A stretch of DNA of 64,000 bases from Pseudarcicella hirudinis (GCF_900115665.1 NZ_FOXH01000021.1:29904-93903); one strand, 5' to 3'. Positions 1 through 9,301 are shown, numbered from the stretch's first letter. Notes: generated by a model from the letters alone, not told the origin. Numbers and translations are program-made.

Positions 1-545
1 GTTGCGGGCTGTAATTTTTGTCCGTAATGAATCAATTCCATCACATAATAACGTAAAAGGTCATATTTGAACACATAATCAGAACTCATTTCCTTGTACA
101 TCTTCCTGAAAATGACAGTAATTTCTTCCGCTTCTTCATCTGAAAGCTGAAAGATAGGATGTCCTCCAGGCTGGAAAATGGGAAGATCTCCCAGAATTGC
201 ACCACTTTTATGCTGGATTAAAAAGTCATCCGTGAAAATGCAGAAGTATCCGAACTGCTTATCATCCTGAGGCAACCAATGATAAGGTATTTTGGGTGTA
301 GCAAACAATAGGGCATTTTTTTCAATGTCAATCACTTTATCAGCATACTCCGCTTTATTTCTTCCGCTGACGAGGCTGATTTTATAATATGCCCTGCGAT
401 TATAAGGCATCGCAGGCTTTTTCTTAACCTGAGCAATTAACTCGTCCAGTTTAAATACATTAAAATGGCCGATTTCTTTGTTAATTCCTTCCGGAAGAAG
501 CGCGGAGGTATCCTTATAAAACTCCTCAAGTGTTGTTATATGCAT
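1..545 (-). CDS. AraC-family regulator, N-terminal sensor part (truncated by window edge)
   Basis: The reading frame starts with ATG at 545 (MHITTLEEFYKDTS) and stays open to base 1, giving about 181 residues. The visible part fits the N-terminal cupin-like ligand domain of Bacteroidota AraC regulators: RRAYYKISLVSG, then FATPKIPYHWLPQ, then the helical FRKMYKEMSSDYVFKYDLLRYYVMELIHY stretch (cited by its ends, positions roughly 145-175) that precedes the DNA-binding domain. The two helix-turn-helix motifs expected at the C-terminus lie outside the window, so the DNA-binding function is inferred from this architecture. The gene points away from the rest of the window and shares no operon with the GH116 gene behind it. 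Its target genes cannot be told from here. Confidence 0.8.
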   Translation of the reverse strand, partial: MHITTLEEFYKDTSALLPEGINKEIGHFNVFKLDELIAQVKKKPAMPYNRRAYYKISLVSGRNKAEYADKVIDIEKNALLFATPKIPYHWLPQDDKQFGYFCIFTDDFLIQHKSGAILGDLPIFQPGGHPIFQLSDEEAEEITVIFRKMYKEMSSDYVFKYDLLRYYVMELIHYGQKLQPA

Positions 546-625
546 AAGCTGATTTGCAAAATACAAATATACATACTTAAATAGCAACTCCAATATTTTC
601 CCGGAACGACCCTGTTTTCAGCTTT

Positions 626-3193
626 TTAAAATCTTACTTTCAAAGTACTGTTTGCAGACAAAGTCTGAGGATTCAGCTTTCTGGTTCCAAGACCCCTGAT
701 TGAAAAAGAGCTCAGTTTCAGTTCTCCGGAAAGAACTGACAAGGTTATATCTTTTCCTTTAATATCGCATTTTCCCCAGGCGTATCCATTACTCCAGAAA
801 TAAGTCCCTTCTTTGTTATCGAAGGTCATACTATTATCGATGCCGGAATATTCAAATCCGGATAATGCCAAAACAGCCGCCCAACTTGCCATTGCTCTTC
901 CGTAATGTCTTCCGCATTCCGGCTCATCAAAAGGATTCCTTTTAAGTCCGTCAAATCTGTCACGTATCGATTCAATACATTTTAATCCGTTTTTTGTCTG
1001 ACCTTCATACAACATTCCCGTTGCAGCCACATATTCAAATCCGGTCATTACTTCTGCAAAATATGGAAAAGGAACCTTTAAACGTCCTTTTGGCCAGCTC
1101 GCCATAATTAAACCGGATTCATTTCCCATTACATACGACCGCATATTATTGAATAACGGGGAAAAATCGCTCACATAATTATATTTCATAATTGTTTTAA
1201 GGGCAGTCTGAATATTCTCTTTTTTTGCCAGATATCCCAGTCCGCAAATATGTGCCATATACTGACCGACCAGCTGGTCAACCAGACAGCCCTCTCCCAG
1301 CTGATACATGGGTTCAGAAAGATTGGCTGAGCCCATACCTACAATAAGTCCTTTCGCAATATAAGTATCTGCTGCAGGTGGAATTATCTTCTGAATATAA
1401 TATTCCTTATTAAAGAGGTTCTGATCGGTCCATTCACTTCCTGATTTAAACAAACTTCCGCATTTTTCTTCAAAAGTCTTATCCTGTAAATACCTGGCCA
1501 TTTCCTGACCTGCACGAAGTGCGCCCAAATACCAGAATTCCATTTGAGGATTTGGTCCATAGTATTCAACGTCCATGGTATTATGCTGACAACCATCCAT
1601 TACGCCATCCCCATCAGCATCCCATCCGCCTTTTATCCAGGCAAATGCCAATGCCTTTTTTACCTGAGTCCAGTTCTTTTGCAGAAATTTTTCATCTCCG
1701 GAAAGCTTCCAATCCCGGTAAAACTTCATAATACAGCCCATTTGCCCATCAGCAGCAGCCATACCTGTCGGCCTGGCTTTTCCTAAGGGTAACCTGGTTC
1801 TGAAACTCATTAAACCGGTACTGTCAGTAGAATAATTAAACTCTACATCACGCATAGTTCTGGACAAATTACCAAACAGGAACGGAATGGCCTGCTCATA
1901 ATTCCAAACGTGGGTACACGATCCCTCACAAGAGCCAATTTCGTCCATAATACCTTCCCAAGCCATCAAATGGCCACTTTTCACCCTAAAAACAGTTTGG
2001 GAGCGAAGGGTGCTTAAATTAAATAAAGCAGCTTCTTTAACCGCTACCGGAAGACTCGATTGCAGAAAAGTCTTCACAAAAGTTCTGGTTTGTTTTTCAA
2101 GCTGAGGAATCTCCGGAATAATTTTCTGTGCCGCTTCCCAGGCATCAGTATAATGATTACTGTAATAATTGCCGACAACTTCTTTCGACCAGGCGTATCG
2201 ATTCGGGAAGTTCCAGGTAATGAAGAACCTGAAAACCTGTGTTGAATGAGGAGCAATTGTTTTTTTCACCGCCAATGACGCAAGCGGATCATTATCGTAA
2301 AGTCGGGCTTTGTCGGTAAGTTCACCATCTTCACTAAAATCATCCCACAAATCTAAAGTGGCTTTCGACCAGCTGTTATCTAAGGAGGAGCGTCTAAAAC
2401 TCACTCCTGACTTCTCTGTGGTAGCCAAAGCAATTGAACCATATGCTTCATCACTTTTTTTAATACTGTCTGAGTACATGAAAATGCCTTTTATTCCATC
2501 ATTTTCACGGTAAACGTTCTGGTTATTTTTCGCACCATCAAACAGAATATCTCCTTTCCAGTCTTTATGATTTCTGCTTCCGTTCTGCCCTACAAAATTC
2601 CTCATATTTCCGCAAACAGAAACCGAAACAGCCTGATTGGAGGTATTTGTCACTTCATAGTACAATACTGCAACCGGAAGACTGCTCTTATCTTCATTAC
2701 CAGGTATAAATGGATTAAAGCCTTTGATTTTTACTTTCACAGGCAAATTAGCATCTGAAAGATTTACCATTCCAAAAGGATAAGCCGCATCAAAACTGGC
2801 TTCTGCAAACCGGGGAAATCCATGATGATTGACAGGTCTTCCTTCATAATGGTTATATTCAGTAGGGTATGCAGGCCCCATGAGAGCTTTCGTTACCGGT
2901 TTTTTATGGTTTTCCTTTACATAAATTGCAAAAAACGGTGCATCATTTCCTTTGGTTATCCCGCTAAAACCAATTGCAGGTTTATTCATGATTTCCCAGT
3001 CACGCAGTTCTCCGCGTCCTCCGAGAGATACCGTTCCTGTACCTATTCCTCCGAGCGGCAAAGCTACATTGAGAAGATGATCTTTATCATAATGCTTTAA
3101 AACCGGAAATGGAGCTTCCTGGGCAAAAATATCTAAACTTACAAACAGAAATATCTGCAAGCATAATAAGGAAACAGATTTTAAACAGTGCAT
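626..3193 (-). CDS. GH116-family beta-glycosidase (GBA2/DUF608 type), exported
   Basis: The 855-residue protein has a Sec signal peptide (hydrophobic residues 6-23, FAQ end) and then the two parts of GH116 enzymes. These are a beta-sandwich N-terminal domain (about 30-330, with LPLGGIGTGTVSLGGRGELRDW as its family signature, split here as LPLGGIGTGT and GELRDWEI) and an (alpha/alpha)6 barrel (about 375-780). EGSCTHVWNYEQ near residue 424 and NTMDVEYYGPN near residue 539 match the regions that hold the nucleophile Glu and the acid/base Asp in characterised GH116 enzymes; assigning individual residues is inference. Known members cleave beta-glucosides, beta-xylosides or glucosylceramide, and the substrate here is unknown. 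The site of action is probably the periplasm or cell surface. It stands alone between a regulator and an unrelated small gene. Confidence 0.9.
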   Translation of the reverse strand: MHCLKSVSLLCLQIFLFVSLDIFAQEAPFPVLKHYDKDHLLNVALPLGGIGTGTVSLGGRGELRDWEIMNKPAIGFSGITKGNDAPFFAIYVKENHKKPVTKALMGPAYPTEYNHYEGRPVNHHGFPRFAEASFDAAYPFGMVNLSDANLPVKVKIKGFNPFIPGNEDKSSLPVAVLYYEVTNTSNQAVSVSVCGNMRNFVGQNGSRNHKDWKGDILFDGAKNNQNVYRENDGIKGIFMYSDSIKKSDEAYGSIALATTEKSGVSFRRSSLDNSWSKATLDLWDDFSEDGELTDKARLYDNDPLASLAVKKTIAPHSTQVFRFFITWNFPNRYAWSKEVVGNYYSNHYTDAWEAAQKIIPEIPQLEKQTRTFVKTFLQSSLPVAVKEAALFNLSTLRSQTVFRVKSGHLMAWEGIMDEIGSCEGSCTHVWNYEQAIPFLFGNLSRTMRDVEFNYSTDSTGLMSFRTRLPLGKARPTGMAAADGQMGCIMKFYRDWKLSGDEKFLQKNWTQVKKALAFAWIKGGWDADGDGVMDGCQHNTMDVEYYGPNPQMEFWYLGALRAGQEMARYLQDKTFEEKCGSLFKSGSEWTDQNLFNKEYYIQKIIPPAADTYIAKGLIVGMGSANLSEPMYQLGEGCLVDQLVGQYMAHICGLGYLAKKENIQTALKTIMKYNYVSDFSPLFNNMRSYVMGNESGLIMASWPKGRLKVPFPYFAEVMTGFEYVAATGMLYEGQTKNGLKCIESIRDRFDGLKRNPFDEPECGRHYGRAMASWAAVLALSGFEYSGIDNSMTFDNKEGTYFWSNGYAWGKCDIKGKDITLSVLSGELKLSSFSIRGLGTRKLNPQTLSANSTLKVRF

Positions 3194-3337
3194 ATCTGAG
3201 CGGAGTTATTATAAAAATGATTTACGACAATCAGGTATAATTTGACCTGACGCAATATTATCACAAAATCTGAAAACTCAATTCTCCCCTGACCTGTCTG
3301 AACCTTCACATTTGCTCTTACTCCATTTCCGCAAATC

Positions 3338-3961
3338 TTATAAAAGCCCTTTTGCCATATTCAACACCCCTCCTAATGAACTCCTTACCGCTGGTTCTGC
3401 AGTGGCACCTCCTGTATTCAGAAGGCTCACATTACTTAAAGCTGTACTGATTAACGAACCTGCTCCGGCAGAAGCACTGTTATCTCCGATTAATGATAAG
3501 CCTCCTTTAATCAAATTAAGGTTCCCGGTTAATGCAGCAGCCTTGCCTAATAAGCTATTTCCTCCCAGCAGAGAACTGATTTGATTAGCACCCAAAGCCA
3601 TTTTCACTAATCCGACTGCTTTTTGCAAAACGCCTCCTGATAAGGCCCCGCTTTGCGCAAGCGGAATCAGACTTTTCAGATTGCTGACTTGCCCGAGTAG
3701 CTTGGATTTAAAATCTCCGGTTCCGCCTGAAGCAGTTTTGTCAAGAGATTCTACACTTTTTGACAATGCCTGAACAGTGGCGGCCTTATCACCTGAAGTA
3801 TTTGCGCTGATGGCCTTGTCCAGCAGCATCGAGGTTGAGTCTGCAGTACTTTCTGCCTTTTGATCAGTTGCGGGTACAGCAATAGATTTAGGAAATTGAG
3901 CCAGGCCTGTCATTGAAATAAACAATAAAGAACCGAGCATAAAGGTTTTTGAGCTTTTCAT
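3338..3961 (-). CDS. Exported Ala/Gly/Ser/Leu-rich protein of unknown function
   Basis: The 207-residue protein has a clear signal peptide (MKSSKTFMLGSLLFISMTGLA, cut near GLAQ). The mature part is very low in aromatic and charged residues and rich in Ala, Gly, Ser and Leu, with helical stretches such as LDKAISANTSGDKAATVQAL and KLLGQVSNLKSLIPLAQSGA. I do not recognise the family. Composition suggests a soluble or surface-associated helical protein rather than an enzyme, and no catalytic motif is visible. Start ATG 3961 is the only sensible one because it leads straight into the signal peptide. A 10-base direct repeat (ATGTAGTAAA at 3962 and 3980) lies immediately upstream of the start. Confidence 0.7.
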   Translation of the reverse strand: MKSSKTFMLGSLLFISMTGLAQFPKSIAVPATDQKAESTADSTSMLLDKAISANTSGDKAATVQALSKSVESLDKTASGGTGDFKSKLLGQVSNLKSLIPLAQSGALSGGVLQKAVGLVKMALGANQISSLLGGNSLLGKAAALTGNLNLIKGGLSLIGDNSASAGAGSLISTALSNVSLLNTGGATAEPAVRSSLGGVLNMAKGLL

Positions 3962-4275
3962 ATGTAGTAAATTTAAATAATGTAGTAAAATAAGGTGATT
4001 CTCAAGGCTAAATAAAGCCCTGTTAATATAAAGACTAGTTAGAAAATTTCAGGTTAAAATACAATATTTTTCCTGTTGAAACCTCAGAATCAGACACTTC
4101 CAGATTCTAAAAAATTTAGATGATCTTTATATCATTTTGGTTTAATTCTAAAACACAAATTTCCCGATTGTCCGAAAAGGGTGGTTATACGATAAAATTC
4201 TGAGGAATTAATAGTATTGTTCTTCTCACAAACTTTCTAAATTGCAATTTTGCCCTCATTATATTTTATTGCAGC
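3962..4275. other. Divergent intergenic region between the exported protein and namZ-like gene
   Basis: This 314-base AT-rich stretch separates two divergently transcribed genes and must hold both promoters. The only repeat I see is ATGTAGTAAA twice (3962-3971 and 3980-3989), next to the minus-strand gene. No convincing TAnnTTTG element, structured RNA or small ORF is visible. Confidence 0.5.
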
Positions 4276-5451
4276 ATGATTTTACAATTCGGAATTGATC
4301 AGTTAATAGCGTCCCCGGAAAAGTTAGCGGGAAAAAAAGTGGGGTTAATCACCAATGATGCCGCAAAAACCAGTAATTTACAACCTGGTCGAAAAGCTTT
4401 GGCAGAAGCAGGAATAGGATTGGTTTTATTGTTTTCTCCCGAACATGGTTTGGAGGCTACGGGAAAAGACGGAGCCTCCATGCCAGACAGTACTGATCCT
4501 TTAACAAATCTGCCTGTTATAAGTATTTACGGGCAACAGATAAAACCGGATATTGGCCTTCTCCAAACCCTCGACGTATTACTCTTTGACCTGCCCGATA
4601 TCGGAAGCCGCTTTTATACTTATATCTGGACACTCTCATATGTCATGGAAAGTTGTGCCGAGGCCAATCTTCCCTTAATCATCCTTGATCGCCCGAATCC
4701 CATTAGCGGTAATCTGACTCTAAGCGAGGGTCCGATGCTCGATGAAGAACGATTCAGTTCATTTATAGGCAGATGGAATATTCCGATAAGACATAGTCTG
4801 ACCGTCGGAGAACTGGCCTTGTTCTGGAAAGCAACTAAATTCATCGATGCAGATCTGACCATTATTCCAGTAAAAGGCTGGAAAAGAGCGCAGTTTTACC
4901 ATGAATTAAATGTTACTTTTGTTCCAACCTCTCCTGCTATTTCAAATGCTGAAACTGCTTTAATCTATCCCGGAACCTGTCTGTTTGAAGGCATTAACAT
5001 TTCGGAAGGAAGAGGTACAAATTCACCCTTCAAATGTATCGGAGCACCCTGGATGCAGGCCGGAAAGCTGGCAGAAGCAATTAAAACATTATCTCTCAAC
5101 GGTCTTGCCGTTCAGCCCGTAACATTTATTCCGGCAGAAGGAGAATATGAAAATCAGCGCTGTGAAGGAGTCGAATTGTTCATTACTGATTATCAAACCT
5201 TCAGGCCTGTTGAAACCGGTCTGACAATCATGGCAGTGATCCGGGAAATGTATCCTGAAAATTTCCAATGGGCAGCATACCCCACCAATGTCAATAAAAC
5301 AGGGAGTGGTCATTTCGATTTATTAATGGGTCAGGATTATGTCAGGAAGGTATTTGAACAAAATCCGGAACAGTTCAGGCAAGAGATTAAAAAGTTTACT
5401 GATGTTTCTGACTGGAATGACCGTGTCAGAGATTTTCTTTTGTACGATTAA
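4276..5451 (+). CDS. namZ: Exo-beta-N-acetylmuramidase NamZ-like (DUF1343, GH171)
   Basis: The 391-residue protein is a full-length DUF1343 member. It shows the N-terminal GIDQLIASPEKLAGKKVGLI and LLFSPEHGLEA motifs, LFDLPDIGSRFYTYIWTLSY in the middle, and the C-terminal YPENFQW and GSGHFDLLMG motifs. Characterised members (NamZ) remove terminal MurNAc from the non-reducing end of peptidoglycan fragments. No signal peptide is visible from ATG 4276 and no upstream ATG adds one, so this copy is predicted to be cytoplasmic, which would fit muropeptide recycling rather than wall digestion. The nearby GH20 hexosaminidase and TIM-barrel isomerase fit an amino-sugar salvage theme. There is no operon link to the TetR gene behind it, which has its own promoter. 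Confidence 0.85.
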   Translation: MILQFGIDQLIASPEKLAGKKVGLITNDAAKTSNLQPGRKALAEAGIGLVLLFSPEHGLEATGKDGASMPDSTDPLTNLPVISIYGQQIKPDIGLLQTLDVLLFDLPDIGSRFYTYIWTLSYVMESCAEANLPLIILDRPNPISGNLTLSEGPMLDEERFSSFIGRWNIPIRHSLTVGELALFWKATKFIDADLTIIPVKGWKRAQFYHELNVTFVPTSPAISNAETALIYPGTCLFEGINISEGRGTNSPFKCIGAPWMQAGKLAEAIKTLSLNGLAVQPVTFIPAEGEYENQRCEGVELFITDYQTFRPVETGLTIMAVIREMYPENFQWAAYPTNVNKTGSGHFDLLMGQDYVRKVFEQNPEQFRQEIKKFTDVSDWNDRVRDFLLYD

Positions 5452-5526
5452 AAATCTGTTTGCAAAACTTAGTTTAACCCAATCACCTAAAGCTAAGCAA
5501 TTGACTTTTAGCTGATAAAATAAATA

Positions 5527-5600
5527 TGGAAAATTTTTGAGATGAAATATTTTCCACTACCTTTGAGGCATGGAAAATTTAAATGTGAAAATATTTTCCA
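5527..5600 (+). promoter_or_regulatory. Promoter with two 30-bp operator-like palindromes (TetR autoregulation)
   Basis: Two copies of TGGAAAAT-N14-ATTTTCCA occur at 5527-5556 and 5571-5600, 44 bp apart. Between and over them lies a good Bacteroidota promoter: TTG at 5537-5539 and TACCTTTG (consensus TAnnTTTG) at 5558-5565, spaced 18 nt. The first palindrome covers the -33 element and the second covers the expected transcription start near 5572. That arrangement suits repression by the TetR protein encoded immediately downstream. The inverted repeats and promoter match are seen; regulator identity is inferred. Confidence 0.65.
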
Positions 5601-5611
5601 TGCTTTATTTT

Positions 5612-6232
5612 ATGAGAGAGAATATTGTCAGTAGTTCATTGCAGCAATTTCTGATTCATGGAATCAGAAAAATGACAATTCAGCAGATTATCCACCCTTT
5701 AGGACTTTCTACAAAGACCGTCTATAAACATTTTGCCAATAAAGAAGCCTTATTGGAAGAATGCCTGATACTTCATTACAGCGGCATGTTTCTGAAAATG
5801 AAAGACCTTGAGATGAATTATTCCAGTCCGCTCCTCCTCCTTTTTCAACTCCATATCAAAGGCATAGAACTCGATTTCAAAGTAAATCCTGTGTTTTACT
5901 ACGACCTCAATCACTATTATCCGGATTTACAGGATAACGTAATGCGTAGCGGTGCACAGGAAGCTCAGCATTTTATGGTTAATATCATTGAGAAGGGAAA
6001 GAATCAGCATTATATCCGTTCAGAGATTTCAACAACTGTAATACTGGAAACACTCGGACTTTTATATCGTTCTTTAACCAGGACAAACACTTTTGATAAA
6101 TTTAATGTCTCAGTATTTGAGTTAGCTGAAAACACGCTTGGTGTATACCTGAGAGGTATCTGCACAGAAAAGGGTCTGATTGAAATAAATAACCATAAAA
6201 ACTTAACGACATTTAACGAAAACAAAACATAA
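5612..6232 (+). CDS. TetR/AcrR-family transcriptional regulator
   Basis: The N-terminal helix-turn-helix reads MTIQQIIHPLGLSTKTVYKH followed by FANKEALLEECL, typical of TetR proteins, with a helical ligand-binding C-terminal part. The frame is open back to an ATG at 5570 (220 residues), but a TAnnTTTG promoter at 5558-5565 would start transcription near 5572, so that ATG would not be in the message. I therefore choose ATG 5612 (MRENIVSSSLQQF, 206 residues), which leaves a leader of about 40 nt. The hexosaminidase gene starts 9 nt downstream on the same strand, so the two are probably co-transcribed and controlled by this regulator. The ligand is unknown; an amino sugar or wall fragment is a guess from context. 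Confidence 0.85.
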   Translation: MRENIVSSSLQQFLIHGIRKMTIQQIIHPLGLSTKTVYKHFANKEALLEECLILHYSGMFLKMKDLEMNYSSPLLLLFQLHIKGIELDFKVNPVFYYDLNHYYPDLQDNVMRSGAQEAQHFMVNIIEKGKNQHYIRSEISTTVILETLGLLYRSLTRTNTFDKFNVSVFELAENTLGVYLRGICTEKGLIEINNHKNLTTFNENKT

Positions 6233-6241
6233 TTTCTTCCT

Positions 6242-8350
6242 ATGAAAAAAATCATATTCACGCTGTTTGTGCTAAGCAGTGCTGTTACGCTGCATGCCCA
6301 GACTAATCCTGAAATTACCCTTTTGCCTGTTCCTAAAAGCATTTCCCTGCAAGGAGGAACTTTCACGTTGAAATCAGACTTCAAAGTATCGGTGAAAGCG
6401 AATCAGACAGACAGTATTTTATACCAGGCAGTTAACAGGGCTTTTCAAACCTTAAACCGTCGCACAAATCTTTATTTCGAACAACAGCGGATTACGTATA
6501 AAGACAGTAGTGACAACAGCACATTTATCATTCGGGTTAAGCAGAAAGCTTCTGTGACACTTAATCAGGATGAATCCTATCAGCTGAAAATTACCGGAAA
6601 AGACATCAGTCTGAATGCTGTTACGACAACCGGAGCATTGAGAGGTCTGGAAACCTTTTTGCAATTGCTGCAAAGCAATGCTTCAGGATTCTCTTTACCG
6701 CAGCTTACTATTGAAGATGCTCCGCGTTTTGTCTGGCGTGGCTTAATGATTGATGTAGCCAGACATTTTATTCCACTGGATGTTGTCAAAAGAAATATTG
6801 ATGCCATGGCAGCTGTAAAAATGAATATCCTGCATTTGCATCTTTCAGATGATGAAGGTTTCAGGGTCGAATCCAAAATATTTCCGGAACTGCATAAAAA
6901 AGGATCATACGGTGAGTATTATACGCAAGCTCAGATCAGGGAACTAGTGGCTTATGCCAGACAAAGAGGTATCATTGTTGTACCGGAGTTTGATATGCCC
7001 GGACATACCACAGGCTTTCTGGCAGCTTATCCTCAGCTTGCCAGTGCTCCGGGGCCTTATGAACCGGGGCCGCGTTTTAAAAGATCCGGAAAAAAACTGG
7101 GATTAATGGATATTATGACATTAATCCAAACCACTCCGACACCGGCGTTTGATCCTTCAAAAGAATCTACTTATACTTTCCTTGATAAATTTATCGGGGA
7201 AATGGCCAATCTGTTCCCTGCACCGTACCTTCATATTGGTGCGGATGAAAACAATGGTGTTTCCTGGAAAAATAACCCGGAAATCGTTGCTTTCATGAAG
7301 AAAAATAAATTGGAAGATACACATGCGCTCCAGGCATATTTTGTAAAAAGAGTCAGTCAGATTTTACAAAAACACCATAAACAAACTGCTGGCTGGGAAG
7401 AATTATTATCCAAAGATTTATCGAAAAACGTAATTGTACAGGTTTGGAGCGATTCCTCTTATCTGAGAAAAGCGATTAAACAAGGCAATCCTGTCATTAT
7501 TTCAAAAGGTTTTTATCTTGATCTTTTCATGCCGGCATCAGTACATTACAATAATGGTTTAATACCATCTTCAGCTCCTTCAAATATTCTTGGCGGAGAA
7601 GCAGCTTTGTGGGCAGAAGCAGTAGATAAAGACAATATGGAAACCCGTGCCTGGCCAAGAACTGCTGCCATTGCAGAAAGACTCTGGTCACCATCTTCTG
7701 TCAAAGATTCTGAAGATCTTTATCTGAGATTATTTTCAGTAAGCAACCAATTGGATGAAATCGGTTTACAGCATCGGAGTAATTATGAAAGAGGTCTACG
7801 TCGTCTGACCGGTGGGGAAGATATTATTCCGCTTAAAACTCTTACAGATGTGTTGACTCCTATTAAAGGCTACAAGAAATTATTTGCGAAAATGACGGCT
7901 CCATTGAGTCATACCTATCAAACAGCTCCCCTAACAAGGGTTTCTGACATTGTTTTTGTAGATTCTGAAATAAAAAGATCTTTCCGGAGAACGATAGGTA
8001 ATTATCTTAACCATAAAGAGGCAAACGCTTTGCAAATCCTTCAGGAGCAACTCGCACAATGGAAGGAAAATTATCCGCATCTTGAAGCCTTAATTAATCG
8101 CCATGCTATGGGTAATGAAGTGGCAGTACATGCTAAAAACTTATATGAAGCAGCCCAAATCGGACTGGAAATACTTGCTAAACTCAAAACAAACGAAACG
8201 CTTTCCCCGGAATGGATCAAACAAAAACAGGAAGCCTTAAACAGTCTGAAAAAGGCTGACGGAGAAGTTGAGTTAGCTATTATTCCTGAAATTGAAGCGC
8301 TATTGAACCAGAAACTGGCTCCGGAACCTTTAGACTATCCGCTTTTTTAA
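6242..8350 (+). CDS. GH20 beta-N-acetylhexosaminidase, exported
   Basis: The 702-residue protein starts with a signal peptide (MKKIIFTLFVLSSAVTLHAQ). It continues with the GH20b N-terminal domain (about 27-155) and the GH20 catalytic TIM barrel (about 160-500), which opens with RFVWRGLMIDVARHFIPLD. The catalytic Asp-Glu pair of the family is at D335-E336 in LHIGADENN; substrate-binding motifs LHLSDDEGFR and VPEFDMPGH are intact. GH20 enzymes release terminal GlcNAc or GalNAc from glycans, chitobiose or muropeptides by substrate-assisted catalysis. The C-terminal 190 residues are helical and without a recognised domain. It sits 9 nt after the TetR gene and before a terminator-like hairpin. Periplasmic or surface location is likely. 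Confidence 0.93.
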   Translation: MKKIIFTLFVLSSAVTLHAQTNPEITLLPVPKSISLQGGTFTLKSDFKVSVKANQTDSILYQAVNRAFQTLNRRTNLYFEQQRITYKDSSDNSTFIIRVKQKASVTLNQDESYQLKITGKDISLNAVTTTGALRGLETFLQLLQSNASGFSLPQLTIEDAPRFVWRGLMIDVARHFIPLDVVKRNIDAMAAVKMNILHLHLSDDEGFRVESKIFPELHKKGSYGEYYTQAQIRELVAYARQRGIIVVPEFDMPGHTTGFLAAYPQLASAPGPYEPGPRFKRSGKKLGLMDIMTLIQTTPTPAFDPSKESTYTFLDKFIGEMANLFPAPYLHIGADENNGVSWKNNPEIVAFMKKNKLEDTHALQAYFVKRVSQILQKHHKQTAGWEELLSKDLSKNVIVQVWSDSSYLRKAIKQGNPVIISKGFYLDLFMPASVHYNNGLIPSSAPSNILGGEAALWAEAVDKDNMETRAWPRTAAIAERLWSPSSVKDSEDLYLRLFSVSNQLDEIGLQHRSNYERGLRRLTGGEDIIPLKTLTDVLTPIKGYKKLFAKMTAPLSHTYQTAPLTRVSDIVFVDSEIKRSFRRTIGNYLNHKEANALQILQEQLAQWKENYPHLEALINRHAMGNEVAVHAKNLYEAAQIGLEILAKLKTNETLSPEWIKQKQEALNSLKKADGEVELAIIPEIEALLNQKLAPEPLDYPLF

Positions 8351-8361
8351 GTAAAGGTCTG

Positions 8362-8390
8362 ATACCCCCGATGAAATTCACCGGGGGTAT
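8362..8390 (+). terminator. Hairpin after hexosaminidase gene
   Basis: ATACCCCCG (8362-8370) pairs perfectly with CGGGGGTAT (8382-8390) around an 11-nt loop, 11 nt after the stop codon. The GC-rich stem suits an intrinsic terminator, but only ATTT follows, so termination may be incomplete. Confidence 0.6.
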
Positions 8391-8476
8391 ATTTCCGGGA
8401 TTTCCCCCTGCTCCGGAAAGAAATTAAATTCATTCTGAGTAATGGAAAAATGATCGGTTTCCTATAATTTTAGCGC

Positions 8477-9286
8477 ATGAATATTAAATTTTATGCTCCT
8501 CATTGGGGGAATACGCTGTCTTTCGATAGTTTCTGTCAGAATGTAAAATCGGCCGGCTATAATGGGGTTGAAATGGACTTACCTTTTGAATCCTCAGAAA
8601 AACAGGCCATTCTCGAAACTTTGCAAAAACATGACCTCGAACTGATCGGTCAGTATTGGCAGTCGTTTGAGTCCGACCTGGAAGAGCATGCCGGAAATTA
8701 TGAAAAATACCTCAGAAACCTGATAGAGGCCAAACCGGTTTTTATCAATTGTCAAACGGGGAAAGATTACTTTAGTTTTGAACAAAACAAAAAGCTTTTT
8801 GACCTTGCGGCCCAACTTTCAGAGGAATCAGGCATTAAGATTATCCATGAAACTCATAGAGGGAAAAGCCTTTTTGCTGCACATATTACGCAAAATTATC
8901 TGCATAATATACCGGACTTGCGCATTACCTTAGATATCTCTCATTGGTGTAATGTTCATGAGTCACTGCTCGCCGACCAGCAGGCAGCAGTGGGTCTGGC
9001 AATCAGCCATACTGATCATATTCATAGCAGAATAGGGCATCCTGAAGGTCCCCAGGTTAATGATCCCCGTGCACCGGAATGGGCGGAAGTTTTGCAGACG
9101 CACCTTAACTGGTGGGATCAAATTGTTCGGATTCATCAGAAAAATGACACAGTTCTTACCATTACCACAGAATTCGGTCCGGCTGATTATATGCCTAAAT
9201 TGCCCTATACCCAAATGCCTGTAGCGAATCAATGGGACATTAATGTACATATGATGAATTTACTAAAAGAACGATACGGGGTTTGA
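8477..9286 (+). CDS. Sugar phosphate isomerase/epimerase-type TIM-barrel protein
   Basis: The 269-residue protein matches the xylose isomerase-like TIM barrel family. It has the N-terminal FYAPHWGNTLSFDSFCQNVK, the strand-helix repeat GYNGVEMDLPF, and metal-ligand-type motifs GIKIIHETHRGKSLF, ITLDISHWC, HIHSRIGHPEGPQV and ITTEFGPADYM. His, Glu and Asp residues in these motifs would bind a divalent metal. There is no signal peptide, so it is cytoplasmic. The exact substrate cannot be assigned; family members act on ketoses, inosose or keto-sugars. It lies 126 nt after the hexosaminidase on the same strand, separated by a hairpin, and may be part of the same sugar-salvage group. Confidence 0.75.
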   Translation: MNIKFYAPHWGNTLSFDSFCQNVKSAGYNGVEMDLPFESSEKQAILETLQKHDLELIGQYWQSFESDLEEHAGNYEKYLRNLIEAKPVFINCQTGKDYFSFEQNKKLFDLAAQLSEESGIKIIHETHRGKSLFAAHITQNYLHNIPDLRITLDISHWCNVHESLLADQQAAVGLAISHTDHIHSRIGHPEGPQVNDPRAPEWAEVLQTHLNWWDQIVRIHQKNDTVLTITTEFGPADYMPKLPYTQMPVANQWDINVHMMNLLKERYGV

Positions 9287-9301
9287 GAGGAGATTTCACA
9301 A

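Noticed and set aside
1384..3100. Several ORFs on both strands inside the GH116 gene
   Set aside because: They are shadows of the 855-residue frame, with no start context or domain.
5570..5611. ATG 5570 as start of the first TetR gene
   Set aside because: It falls at the expected transcription start of a good TAnnTTTG promoter and inside the second palindrome; ATG 5612 gives a normal TetR N-terminus.
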